A program made the position numbers and the translations under genes. A stretch of 44,124 bases of DNA from an uncultured Bacilli bacterium (GTDB lineage Bacteria; Bacillota_I; Bacilli_A; RF39; UBA660): NCBI GenBank assembly GCA_944350315.1, contig CALVON010000004.1, forward strand, positions 1 to 44,124. The letters run 5' to 3'. Shown here in pieces: positions 1 to 8,105 of this stretch (position 1 is the stretch's first letter; every line of letters begins with the position of its first letter). The notes under the pieces were generated by a model. The model searched no databases. It worked only from the letters and a program-made list of their open reading frames with translations, and was not told the origin of the DNA.

Positions 1-240
1 CTTTTACAATTTTGGTTAATACGTTTTGATAGACTTCTACTTCTGTACCCTTAAAAATATGTTTAACAGAATCATCTTTATCTAAGATTTGATAATAGTT
101 ATTTTTCCATGAAATAACATTACCACCGAGCATAGTCCTTTTATCTCTAATACATAGAATATTGGACAAATCAATATTATCCAAAGGAACAAAAGCACTA
201 TCTTCTTCTTTAGGTTCATAAGCATATTTTTGATAAGCAT
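1..240 (-). pseudogene. IS transposase C-terminal remnant (ISNCY/IS1202-like)
   Basis: The minus-strand frame is open to the window edge. It reads like the C-terminus of ISNCY/IS1202-type transposases: a 'YEPKEEDSAFVPLD' stretch, then 'IDLSNILCIRDKR', then 'ISWKNNYYQIL'. The DDE catalytic core that should precede this tail is absent; the same frame continues upstream into an unrelated GHKL-like sequence. It therefore looks like the 3' end of an insertion sequence left joined to another gene. The family is assigned from remembered motifs, not a search, and the junction near 225-245 is approximate. Confidence 0.5.
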
Positions 241-900
241 GATCTGAAATATTAGTAATCATTTCTGTTAACATAGTCATTAAAAAATTTACTTTTCTTT
301 TATCTTTGTTTAATTTGGCACATGTAAAATCAATTATTTCTTGCCTGATATCTATTTCATTTTCGTCATAAGTATACCCTACACCATGTTTTATTTGCAC
401 ATTATTATCTGTTTCAATTATATTCTCAGATGCTGTACTCATATACTTTAAATAACCTGATTTTTTAACATAATCTCTTACATCATTCTTCTCTGGTAAA
501 TTTCCTTTCCAAGAAATTGGTAATAGTTTTGTCCCTCTTGTGCTACTAATTATAGTTAATAAATACATTAATGCATCACTTGTAATAATTTCAGTACTTT
601 TCATATCTATAAAATATAATCTAACAAAATTTATATTTTTTGATTTTAGCAAAAATCTTATACTTTCTACACATTTAATTATATGATTTAAAAATTGAAT
701 TGTTTCTTCAGGATTTTTAGTTATACTAAATATCCTAGGCACTACAAACGTTTTTGTTGGAATTTGACTTTGTGTACGATTTTTTCTTTTATATTTTTTT
801 TTGATGAATTATTACTTGTTTTTCTTTGAGTTCTTTTTATAAGATTTTTTTCATTTTGTTTTTTCTTCCAAAATTTATACTCAGTTGATTTTACTCTCAC
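241..900 (-). pseudogene. GHKL-type ATPase gene, frameshifted and truncated
   Basis: A GGAGG ribosome site sits 7 nt before a GTG at 900-898. The frame starts with a basic stretch and runs into a 9-T homopolymer (794-802, poly-A in the gene). There the frame is lost: one frame stops near 741, while another is open from the homopolymer to position 1. The open part has a STAS-like segment ('RLYFIDMKSTEIITSDALMY') and then 'FLMTMLTEMITNISDHAY', which resembles the N box of GHKL ATPases (E..N..DHA). The G boxes that should follow are missing, replaced by transposase-like sequence. The shift could be a real mutation, slippage at poly-A or a sequencing error; the missing 3' half is harder to explain by error. 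Confidence 0.5.
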
Positions 901-948
901 AGCCAAACCTCCTACTACATATTATCTTAGATTCAATTATTTATCATA

Positions 949-2196
949 TTATAAATCTAAACTATCTTTATTTAATAAGAATTCTTGAATACCTATTATT
1001 AGGATTCCATCTTCATTTCTCCATAACTTAATATTATCTTTTACAACAATTATTTTTTTGAAACTATCCCCTATATTATTTAAGGATTTAGATTCTTGTA
1101 AAGTTTTTTCTGGAGTATCTAAGTTAAGTGCCGATTGAATATAATATCTTTTGTTTCCTTGATTACATACAAAATCAACTTCTAATTGCTTTCTAGCGCC
1201 ACCTTCTCTTATTTCAACAACACCAACATCTACATTATATCCTCTTATCAGTAATTCATTATAAATAATATTTTCCATTAAATGATTTTCTTCTTGTTGT
1301 CTAAAATTAAGTTTGGCATTTCTTAATCCTATATCTGCAAAATAATATTTTTGTGGTGTCTGAATATATTTTTTTCCTTTAACTTCATATCTTTCTGCTT
1401 TTTCTATCAAAAATGAATCCAATAAATAATCCATATATGATGTCACTGTATTTTTTGATATATCAGTTATACCATTACTTATAAAAGTATTATATATTTT
1501 TTGGGGATTTGTTAGTGATCCAACAGAGGAAGAAAGAATATTTATTAAAGTATCTAATATGTCTGCTTTATCAATATTATTTCTATCAATTATATCCTTC
1601 TTATATGTTAATTCATATAAACTAACTAAATATTTACTTTTTTGCTCATCAGTTCGTTGCTTCAAAATTAATGGCATACCACCATATGTTACATATTCAT
1701 TCCAAGCCTCATGTTTATCTCCTTCATATGCATTGTAAAATTCACCAAATGATAAAGGAAATATTCTGATTTCATCACCACGCCCTCTAAATTCTGTAAT
1801 AATATCACTTGATAAAAATTTTGAATTACTACCTGTAACATATACATCAACATTTCTCTCGTATAATAAACCGTTTAATACAAACTCAAATCCTTCAACT
1901 AATTGGATTTCATCTAACAAAACATAATACATATCCTTATCTTTAATATTTGATAAGATATATTCATTTAATAACTTAGGATCATGATATATTACATTAT
2001 CTTCCCTATCTAACGCTAATTTAATAATGTGGTCTTCTTTAACACCACTTTCAATCAAATAATTATAAAAAATGTTGTTAAGCAAATAAGATTTTCCGCA
2101 TCTTCTAATTCCTGTTAATATTTTAATTAAACCATTTTCTTTTCTTGCAATAAGCTTATTTAAATAACCATTTCTTTCAATTATTTTTTCGTTCAT
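949..2196 (-). CDS. AAA-type ATP-binding protein with DUF4143 domain (COG1373 family)
   Basis: The 415-residue protein has a Walker A at about residues 28-40 (GIRRCGKSYLL), a Walker B (YVLLDEIQLV) near residue 92, a 'GSNS' sensor-like segment near 122, and the C-terminal DUF4143 region, which in this family resembles a nuclease fold. COG1373 proteins are common, patchy, often multicopy genes in gut Firmicutes and Bacteroidetes; their role is not established. The start is the ATG at 2196, preceded by GAGGTG. The promoter just upstream is flanked by two copies of a 38-bp dyad element. It is monocistronic as far as can be seen, lying between the decayed gene at 1-900 and the AbiE operon. Confidence 0.85.
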   Translation of the reverse strand: MNEKIIERNGYLNKLIARKENGLIKILTGIRRCGKSYLLNNIFYNYLIESGVKEDHIIKLALDREDNVIYHDPKLLNEYILSNIKDKDMYYVLLDEIQLVEGFEFVLNGLLYERNVDVYVTGSNSKFLSSDIITEFRGRGDEIRIFPLSFGEFYNAYEGDKHEAWNEYVTYGGMPLILKQRTDEQKSKYLVSLYELTYKKDIIDRNNIDKADILDTLINILSSSVGSLTNPQKIYNTFISNGITDISKNTVTSYMDYLLDSFLIEKAERYEVKGKKYIQTPQKYYFADIGLRNAKLNFRQQEENHLMENIIYNELLIRGYNVDVGVVEIREGGARKQLEVDFVCNQGNKRYYIQSALNLDTPEKTLQESKSLNNIGDSFKKIIVVKDNIKLWRNEDGILIIGIQEFLLNKDSLDL

Positions 2197-2217
2197 GAAA
2201 ACACCTCACTTTATTTC

Positions 2218-2332
2218 ATTGAACTTTTTTGCCATTTTTGGCATTTTTGTTCAATATAATTATATAACTTTTTTTGATATTAATCAATATTATCATTGAA
2301 CTTTTTTGCCATTTTCGGCATTTTTGTTCAAT
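2218..2332. repeat. two direct copies of a 38-bp dyad element
   Basis: Copies at 2218-2255 and 2295-2332 differ at a single position. Each begins ATTGAAC and ends GTTCAAT, with an inner GCCA/GGCA dyad, so each is an imperfect palindrome. Their starts are 77 bp apart and they bracket the promoter of the ATPase gene. This is the arrangement expected for paired operators, though a role as RNA hairpin or recombination site is possible. Confidence 0.7.
2252..2287 (-). promoter_or_regulatory. sigma-A promoter of the DUF4143 ATPase gene
   Basis: On the minus strand, TTGATT (2282-2287) and TATAAT (2259-2264) are separated by 17 bp. The predicted start, near 2252, falls inside the proximal copy of the 38-bp dyad element. 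The distal copy lies just upstream of the -35 box. Confidence 0.7.
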
Positions 2333-2723
2333 CGTCTATATTATATGTATTTATATAGATTATATTCATTATACAGTTTTTCTTATAAATATTTTATTAC
2401 AGTTAAAAAGACAAAAAATCGTACCCAAATCGTACCTAAAATAAATCTCACGCATCATATCCCTTACAAAACCTTATAAATTGGGGCAAAAAAAATGAAG
2501 AAGCTCTCGCTTCTTCTTCAGGGGGAAATATTATTATCAGTTCGTAACAATTTATTAATTGATTAAAGTCTTACAAAACAAGGCTTTTTCTTCTATCAAA
2601 ATTTATCAAAGTTTATTAAAATAACTTTATTTTTGTCATTTAGTATCTGATTTTGGTATCTAGAAAAATAATAATAAATCATATTAATATAATTTTTATT
2701 TATCACACATTAAAATTAAAACA
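2333..2723. other. AT-rich intergenic region between the DUF4143 ATPase gene and the AbiE operon
   Basis: No convincing gene. It holds a short doubled motif (AATCGTACC, near 2417-2436), a minus-strand terminator (2488-2516) followed on the plus strand by TTCAGGGGG, and ATTTTGGTATCT at 2650-2661, which is repeated in inverted orientation beyond the other end of the AbiE operon (6517-6528). A short minus-strand frame through the doubled motif ends in 'RYDLGTIF', but it has no start signal and is not called. Confidence 0.4.
2488..2516 (-). terminator. rho-independent terminator downstream of the AbiE-TOTE operon
   Basis: GAAGAAGC (2497-2504), loop TCTC, GCTTCTTC (2509-2516), then eight T on the minus strand. 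It lies about 200 bp beyond the helicase stop codon. Confidence 0.75.
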
Positions 2724-5072
2724 CTAATTTTCTTCAACTATTTCATAACCCAATTTTTCGTATGTTTTTTTTCTTTTCAGAAACATATTACGAGTTTTTG
2801 AAAAATTATCATCTATATAATCATAAATTAATATTTCTTTTTTATTACTATCTTGCCTATGTAATCTTCCAGCATATTGTGTTACTCTAGTTTGACCAGA
2901 AATAGGCATTGTTAAAAATAATACATCAAGCTTTGAATCATCAAACCCTTCACCAATATACGACCCAGTAGCTACTATAATTTTATTATCTTCGTTTTCA
3001 TTTATTTGATTATTTAAATCCATATAGCTTTTAAGAACTTTTTTGCCGATTCCACCATAATATTTAAAAATATTATTTGTATATTTTGATAATTTGTCAT
3101 AAATGTAGTTCATTAATTCTAATCTTTCTGTTAAAACTAATATATTTTTTTCATTATCATATTCCTTCTTAATATCTTTAATAATATTTTCACTACGTAT
3201 AATATCTTTTGCTATCAAATCATTAATTTCATTTAATTCATAATTATCAATATTTTGATTTGTAAAATTTAAATGACTTTTCTTCGCAATTACTTTCATG
3301 GGGATATTCAATTTTTTATTAAATTTTAGACTATCTACTTTATACCTAATATCACCGCATTGCATTTTTATGATTGGAGTATGTCCATTTTCTCTTTCTG
3401 GTGTTGCAGATATTCCATAAACATATCTAGCATTTCCTGTATTAATTGCTTGCTCAAAAGTATATGCTGCAGTATGATGACATTCATCAATTATAATCAT
3501 TCCATAGTTTTTTGCAATGTCTAAAACATTTCCATTATTCCATAATGATTTTATACTTACAACATCAATAACATTAGTAATATTCTTTTTCTTACTACTT
3601 ATCTCACCAACTTCTTTTACATCTAAAAATTCTTTTATTCTATCTTTCCATTGATTAAGCAATTGAATTTTATTTACCAATATTAGTGTATTCACTTTTC
3701 TTTCTGCTATAAGTTTACATCCAATTACTGTTTTTCCGAATCCTGTCGGAGCACATAATATTCCATTATCATATTTTAACATATGGTCTATTGCTATTTG
3801 TTGTTCTTCTCTTAAACTACCATTGAATTTAACTTCTATTTTATTTCCAACAAATCTCTCATCTTTACTAATAATTTCAATGTTATTAACATTACATAGA
3901 CTCTCTAAATAATTATATGTTCCTCTTGGCAATTTTAAATACTTTTCATCTTCTTTACTACAATCAATTACCATAGGAACATTGTAAACGGACATTCTTA
4001 ATTTTTGTTTTTTATAAAATTCAGGATTAGCAAAGGTAGCAAGTCTTCTAAAACTATTTTTTACTACTCCATCAAGATTAGCTTTATCAATATATACCAT
4101 ATCCTTTAAAATTACTTTAATACTTTTAGGATAATCTATATTATTTTTACTCTTTACTTTTACTTCATTTTGCATATCAATTATTTCATGACTGATATCA
4201 ATAGTTTCATTAGATAATTGTTTTATTTTTTCAAAAACTTCTATTTCAGTTAACTTACGAATAGAACTTAAATATTGCATTTGATTTTTTATTAAAATAA
4301 AATTTCTATCAATAAACAATGTATTTCCATATTTAGATGGTTCATTTTGAAATGGTAGTGCTATTAAATTACCATATCCACCTTTTGGTAATATATCTTG
4401 ATTAGGAAACATTCTATCAAAAGAGGAAATTGAAATATTTGATATTTCCATAGTTTTAGATAATAACAAACTACCTAATTTTCTTGCTGTTATTGCTTTT
4501 ATATTTGTATCAAAGAACATCCATGTGTGTATTCCATTACCTGATCTACTACGTTCTATAGCAATAGGTACTTCATATTTATCGCAAACACTCGCAAAAG
4601 CTAATACATCACTTTTAATATCTTTTTTCGAATCTTTATCATCAAAATCTAATGACAGAAAAAAACAAGTATCATTTTCTAAAAGAGGATAAATACCTAT
4701 TGGATAATTTCCATACATATGCTTATAGATAGTTTCTTTTGATATTGGTTTATTTTCCCTATATTGACAATTTTTACATTTTTTTCCCATTGTTTTATTA
4801 CATATACCATTTTTCCATTCATTTGCACATGCAGGTATATAATATTTAATATTTGGATTATTTTTATCAATAGATAAATAAGGATATACATCATTTCTTC
4901 CTTTAAAATAATTCATAAATATTTTAACTGAATCTTCACGACTTGAAATATCTTCTGATGAATTTGTTGTTATTTCGTTAAATTGTTTCTTCAATTTATC
5001 TATTTCTAATTGTAATTTTTTTATTTCTAGTTCTTTAACTTTTATTAATTTTAATATTTCACTATTATTCAT
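2724..5072 (-). CDS. primase-helicase fusion: AEP primase domain of the TOTE type plus SF2 helicase
   Basis: The 782-residue protein starts with a coiled coil (residues 1-40). A Cys-bearing segment follows near 80-105 (C-N-x4-CxxC). Next is an archaeo-eukaryotic primase-like domain at about 45-265, with 'LDFDD' metal-binding acids, 'SGNGIHTW' and 'GNLIALPFQ'. From about 415 there is an SF2 helicase: 'APTGFGKT' Walker A, 'IIDECHH' motif II, 'GISATPER' motif III and 'QYAGRLHR' motif VI. The combination matches proteins annotated as TOTE conflict-system primase/helicase; no PLD nuclease domain is visible. Its ATG follows the AbiEii stop codon by 4 nt, with a GAGG site inside the end of that gene, so it is the third gene of the AbiE operon. 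A DNA-processing defence role is inferred. Confidence 0.82.
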   Translation of the reverse strand: MNNSEILKLIKVKELEIKKLQLEIDKLKKQFNEITTNSSEDISSREDSVKIFMNYFKGRNDVYPYLSIDKNNPNIKYYIPACANEWKNGICNKTMGKKCKNCQYRENKPISKETIYKHMYGNYPIGIYPLLENDTCFFLSLDFDDKDSKKDIKSDVLAFASVCDKYEVPIAIERSRSGNGIHTWMFFDTNIKAITARKLGSLLLSKTMEISNISISSFDRMFPNQDILPKGGYGNLIALPFQNEPSKYGNTLFIDRNFILIKNQMQYLSSIRKLTEIEVFEKIKQLSNETIDISHEIIDMQNEVKVKSKNNIDYPKSIKVILKDMVYIDKANLDGVVKNSFRRLATFANPEFYKKQKLRMSVYNVPMVIDCSKEDEKYLKLPRGTYNYLESLCNVNNIEIISKDERFVGNKIEVKFNGSLREEQQIAIDHMLKYDNGILCAPTGFGKTVIGCKLIAERKVNTLILVNKIQLLNQWKDRIKEFLDVKEVGEISSKKKNITNVIDVVSIKSLWNNGNVLDIAKNYGMIIIDECHHTAAYTFEQAINTGNARYVYGISATPERENGHTPIIKMQCGDIRYKVDSLKFNKKLNIPMKVIAKKSHLNFTNQNIDNYELNEINDLIAKDIIRSENIIKDIKKEYDNEKNILVLTERLELMNYIYDKLSKYTNNIFKYYGGIGKKVLKSYMDLNNQINENEDNKIIVATGSYIGEGFDDSKLDVLFLTMPISGQTRVTQYAGRLHRQDSNKKEILIYDYIDDNFSKTRNMFLKRKKTYEKLGYEIVEEN

Positions 5073-5076
5073 AGTA

Positions 5077-5892
5077 TTATACCTCGACTAATTCCAACGA
5101 AGATATGAAGTTTAAAATTGAATTAACAGTATCATCTATAGACAATTCAAGCCAATTGTTTTTTGCCATATTAACCATGGATTTAAATCTCTTATTTGAT
5201 AATGTATATTTTAAATTATTTTGTAACTCTGTTATATTACTTTCTTCAATTAATTCGTTTCTAAAAATTAATTTATCTAAGTAATTTAAAAAACGTCGCT
5301 TATCAAAATCACTTTTATTTATCAAATAATAGATATCAAAGATGTCTTTGTATCTAGTTGATGTAATACCAAATTTTAATAATGACTTTATTTTTTCTAC
5401 ACATATTTGTTCTTTTGAATTAGCAAGTAAAGTAACACTATTAGAATCTATACCTAAATCAAAACATAATTCATCTTGATCTATATCAATATCTTTATGC
5501 ACACCAACATCTAATTTAGTAGAAAATACATTACCAAAATTATCAGATATATCTATAAAAACTCTTTTACCATCATAATCTTGATGATGAAGTCTTTTTA
5601 TTGGTGAAGTAATTTTTATTTTAATATCTTTATCATTTAATTTTTCTATAAATGTTTCTATTGTTGAATCATCTAAAGAATATCTTATAAAATCTATATC
5701 TAAATCTTGTGTTGCTCTTCTTATGTCTTTAGAAATAGCCATCATTACAACTCCACCCTTAATTGTTACATTTTTATTTAAGCTAGAATTGCTTATTTGA
5801 GCTAAAATAATATCTTGACAAGTTTTCGAAATAGCATTTAAATTTGAATATCCATTTGCTAAATAATTATTAAATATTGTATTTATATTCAT
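5077..5892 (-). CDS. AbiEii-type nucleotidyltransferase toxin (type IV toxin-antitoxin)
   Basis: This 271-residue protein has the AbiEii signature near residues 45-70: 'KGGVVMM', then basic residues and 'TQDLDIDF', i.e. the acidic pair of a DNA-polymerase-beta-like nucleotidyltransferase. 'TSTRYKDIFDIYYL' near 175 is also typical of the family. AbiEii toxins transfer nucleotides to target RNA and stop growth, aborting phage infection. The ATG overlaps the antitoxin stop by 1 nt (TAATG) with AGAGGTG in the end of abiEi, so the two are translationally coupled. The helicase gene follows 4 nt after its stop. Confidence 0.87.
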   Translation of the reverse strand: MNINTIFNNYLANGYSNLNAISKTCQDIILAQISNSSLNKNVTIKGGVVMMAISKDIRRATQDLDIDFIRYSLDDSTIETFIEKLNDKDIKIKITSPIKRLHHQDYDGKRVFIDISDNFGNVFSTKLDVGVHKDIDIDQDELCFDLGIDSNSVTLLANSKEQICVEKIKSLLKFGITSTRYKDIFDIYYLINKSDFDKRRFLNYLDKLIFRNELIEESNITELQNNLKYTLSNKRFKSMVNMAKNNWLELSIDDTVNSILNFISSLELVEV

Positions 5893-6434
5893 TAAAACAC
5901 CTCTTTCATAATAACATCATACAAGTGATTTTCTATTGCAAAATTACTTATATATTCAGCTATTTTTTTTGTATTAAGTGTTTCTTTAATTTCTCTATAA
6001 TTTGCAATTATCTCTTTATAATAATCAAAACCTATTGATTTTCTATTTCTTATTAGTTCTATTAGCATTCTTTCTTTGTCATACACTTTAACTTCAACAC
6101 CATTTATATTTAAAGTTGATTTACCAATATCAAAAAATTTATCTTGATAATATACAACTTTAATCCTACTATCACTAATTTTAGTGCTATCTCTTTTTAA
6201 TGCAAGATGTTCTTTTTCAGGAATGACATCTGTTAAATTATGGTAATAAAATGCACTATCCATAGTAAATATTGCATTAGGATATTTTTTTGATATTATT
6301 TCTAAATAATTTACATCTTTTTTATCACTATAAATTCCCTTTTCAATTTTAAATATTTTTCCTTCTTGAATTAATTTTTTTATTTCATAATCACTTTTAT
6401 ATTTTTCAATAAGTTCTTTATGTAGTAATATCAT
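5892..6434 (-). CDS. AbiEi-family antitoxin / transcriptional repressor
   Basis: A 180-residue protein with an N-terminal helix-turn-helix-like part ('EIKKLIQEGKIFKIEKGIYSDK') and the AbiEi middle region ('YPNAIFTMDSAFYYHNL'). In this family the antitoxin neutralises AbiEii and represses its own operon. The start is the ATG at 6434, chosen because AGAGGTGA lies 5 nt upstream; an in-frame start at 6476 would fall upstream of the predicted transcription start. It is the first gene of a three-gene operon. A consensus promoter with an inverted repeat over its -35 box lies just upstream. Confidence 0.85.
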   Translation of the reverse strand: MILLHKELIEKYKSDYEIKKLIQEGKIFKIEKGIYSDKKDVNYLEIISKKYPNAIFTMDSAFYYHNLTDVIPEKEHLALKRDSTKISDSRIKVVYYQDKFFDIGKSTLNINGVEVKVYDKERMLIELIRNRKSIGFDYYKEIIANYREIKETLNTKKIAEYISNFAIENHLYDVIMKEVF

Positions 6435-6454
6435 TTTACTCACCTCTTGATACA

Positions 6455-6493
6455 ATTTTAAAGTATTTTGCCACAAAAGTCAATCTATTGTGG
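6455..6493 (-). promoter_or_regulatory. AbiE operon promoter with CCACAA/TTGTGG operator
   Basis: TTGACT (6478-6483), 17 bp, TAAAAT (6455-6460); start expected near 6448. CCACAA (6471-6476) and TTGTGG (6488-6493) form an inverted repeat that covers the -35 box. This fits the known autorepression of AbiE operons by AbiEi binding to inverted repeats; that this exact site is bound is inferred. Confidence 0.75.
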
Positions 6494-6764
6494 TATTTTA
6501 GTAAAAAACGAAATTCAGATACCAAAATTAATAAACTTTATTAAACTTATACAAATATATTTAAATATATATATTCCTAATTTAAATTTCTTAAATTCAA
6601 ACAAACAAAATGGACCTCTTTCGAGGTCCTTCAGGGGGTTTTGGTTGAACACTCCTACATTAATTCGTAGCGAGTGCAAAAAGGTTGGTCATAATATTTT
6701 GTTTATTATGACAATATAATTGTATTATATATTTAAAATAATTGCAAGAACTTTTACATTTTTT
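6494..6764. other. hairpin-rich intergenic region between the AbiE operon and murD
   Basis: No supported gene; the plus-strand frame through it has no ribosome site and no recognisable protein. It contains AGATACCAAAAT (6517-6528, inverted partner at 2650-2661), the murD-side terminator (6612-6629), a hairpin CACTC-CTAC...GTAG-c-GAGTG (6650-6676) and a perfect 9-bp hairpin GTCATAATA/TATTATGAC (6688-6712). Confidence 0.5.
6602..6629 (-). terminator. rho-independent terminator downstream of murD
   Basis: GGACCTC (6612-6618) and GAGGTCC (6623-6629) form a 7-bp stem with a GAAA tetraloop on the minus strand, followed by ATTTTGTTTG. CCCCCTGAA stands just before the stem on the minus strand, as it does at the terminator at 2488-2516. 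Confidence 0.75.
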
Positions 6765-8105
6765 TTATAACTTTTTTACTAACTCCTTAAATTGTATGCC
6801 ACGATCAGCAAAATTTTTAAACATATCAAATGAAGCAGAAGCCGGACTAAACAAAACTACTTCTCCACTTTTTGCAACCTGATAAGCCTTATCTACTACT
6901 TCATTCAGATCATTACATATATATATTTCGATATCTTCATCAGTTTTATTATCCATTACTGCTTTATATATTTTATCTTTAGTAGAACCAAATAATATTA
7001 ATTTCTTTACTTTATCTAAAATAGGCTTAGCTAAAGGAGTATAATCTAAATTCTTATCATATCCTCCAGCGATTAAAACAATATCTTCAGAATAAGAATT
7101 TAAACCAGCAATTGTTCTAGTAGGACTAGATGATACAGAATCATTATACCATTTAACTCCATTTATCTCTCTTACAAACTCTAATCTATGTTCTACCCCA
7201 TTAAATTTACTAATAGCCCTAAATGATTTATCTATATTAACCATGCTCTCTAAAGCACACATACAAGCACAAATATTCTCATGATTGTGAATACCTCTAA
7301 TATGTAGCTTTTTCGTATCAAAAATTTTATTTTCTCCATAATAAATAAAACCATTAAGAACATAAAAATCATTAGTTTTTTCATATCTACTAAAATATCT
7401 AATTTTTCTCTTAGAAATTATTTTTTTAGTAATATCATTATCATAATTAAGAACTAAAACTCCATCATTACTATTTTTAAATATATTATATTTAGCATTA
7501 ATATATTCATCTAAATCCTTATGCTTATCTAAATGATTTGGAGAAATATTAGTAATAACCGAAATATCTGGACTAACTTCCATATCCATTAATTGAAAAG
7601 AAGAAAGCTCCAATACCACAATATCATCTTTATTCATATCTTTTATTTTAGTAAACAAAGGAGTACCAATATTACCTCCTAAAAAAGTTTTATAACCATT
7701 CTCTCTTAATACTAAATCTATTAATGTAGTAGTAGTAGTTTTACCATCAGAACCAGTTACCCCAATTACTTTACAAGGGCAAAGTTTAATAACCTCTTGT
7801 ACTTCTGTAGTAATATATGCTCCTCTTTCTTTTTCATAAACTAACTCATCTCTAGTAGGTAAACATCCAGGAGATCTAAATATAATATCAAATCCTACTA
7901 AATTATCTAGGCAATCTTCTCCTTCATATACTTTAAAGTTATAATTTGATAAATCAATATCAATTTTTTTATCACTAAATATCACTACTTGACAACCAAG
8001 CTCATATAAATAATCTAAAAGTGGAATATTACTTACACCAAGTCCAATAATTGCTATCTTACTCTCTTTTAATCTTTTATTAAAATCATTTAATTTTTTA
8101 TTCAT
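6765..8105 (-). CDS. murD: UDP-N-acetylmuramoyl-L-alanine--D-glutamate ligase MurD
   Basis: MurD adds D-glutamate to UDP-MurNAc-L-Ala in the cytoplasm, the second amino acid of the peptidoglycan stem peptide. The 446-residue protein has the normal family length, an N-terminal Rossmann-like domain ('AIIGLGVSN'), the Mur-ligase ATP loop 'GVTGSDGKTTTTTL' near 110-123, 'VLELSSFQL' and 'ITNISPNHLDKH', and the C-terminal 'WYNDSVSSSPTRTIAGL' and 'LIAGGYDKN'. The start is the ATG at 8105 with GGAG upstream, giving an 8-nt overlap with the preceding gene. It is last in an SDR - YnbB-like - murD unit. The other mur ligases are not in the window. Confidence 0.95.
   Translation of the reverse strand: MNKKLNDFNKRLKESKIAIIGLGVSNIPLLDYLYELGCQVVIFSDKKIDIDLSNYNFKVYEGEDCLDNLVGFDIIFRSPGCLPTRDELVYEKERGAYITTEVQEVIKLCPCKVIGVTGSDGKTTTTTLIDLVLRENGYKTFLGGNIGTPLFTKIKDMNKDDIVVLELSSFQLMDMEVSPDISVITNISPNHLDKHKDLDEYINAKYNIFKNSNDGVLVLNYDNDITKKIISKRKIRYFSRYEKTNDFYVLNGFIYYGENKIFDTKKLHIRGIHNHENICACMCALESMVNIDKSFRAISKFNGVEHRLEFVREINGVKWYNDSVSSSPTRTIAGLNSYSEDIVLIAGGYDKNLDYTPLAKPILDKVKKLILFGSTKDKIYKAVMDNKTDEDIEIYICNDLNEVVDKAYQVAKSGEVVLFSPASASFDMFKNFADRGIQFKELVKKL

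Noticed and set aside
2401-2475. A short minus-strand frame containing RYDLGTIF and a doubled AATCGTACC motif, considered as an integrase tail or attachment site
   Set aside because: Too short, no start signal, and no second copy of the motif in the window to support an attachment site.
6468-6719. An 83-codon plus-strand frame between the AbiE operon and murD
   Set aside because: No ribosome site and no protein-like pattern; it crosses a promoter, a terminator and two hairpins.
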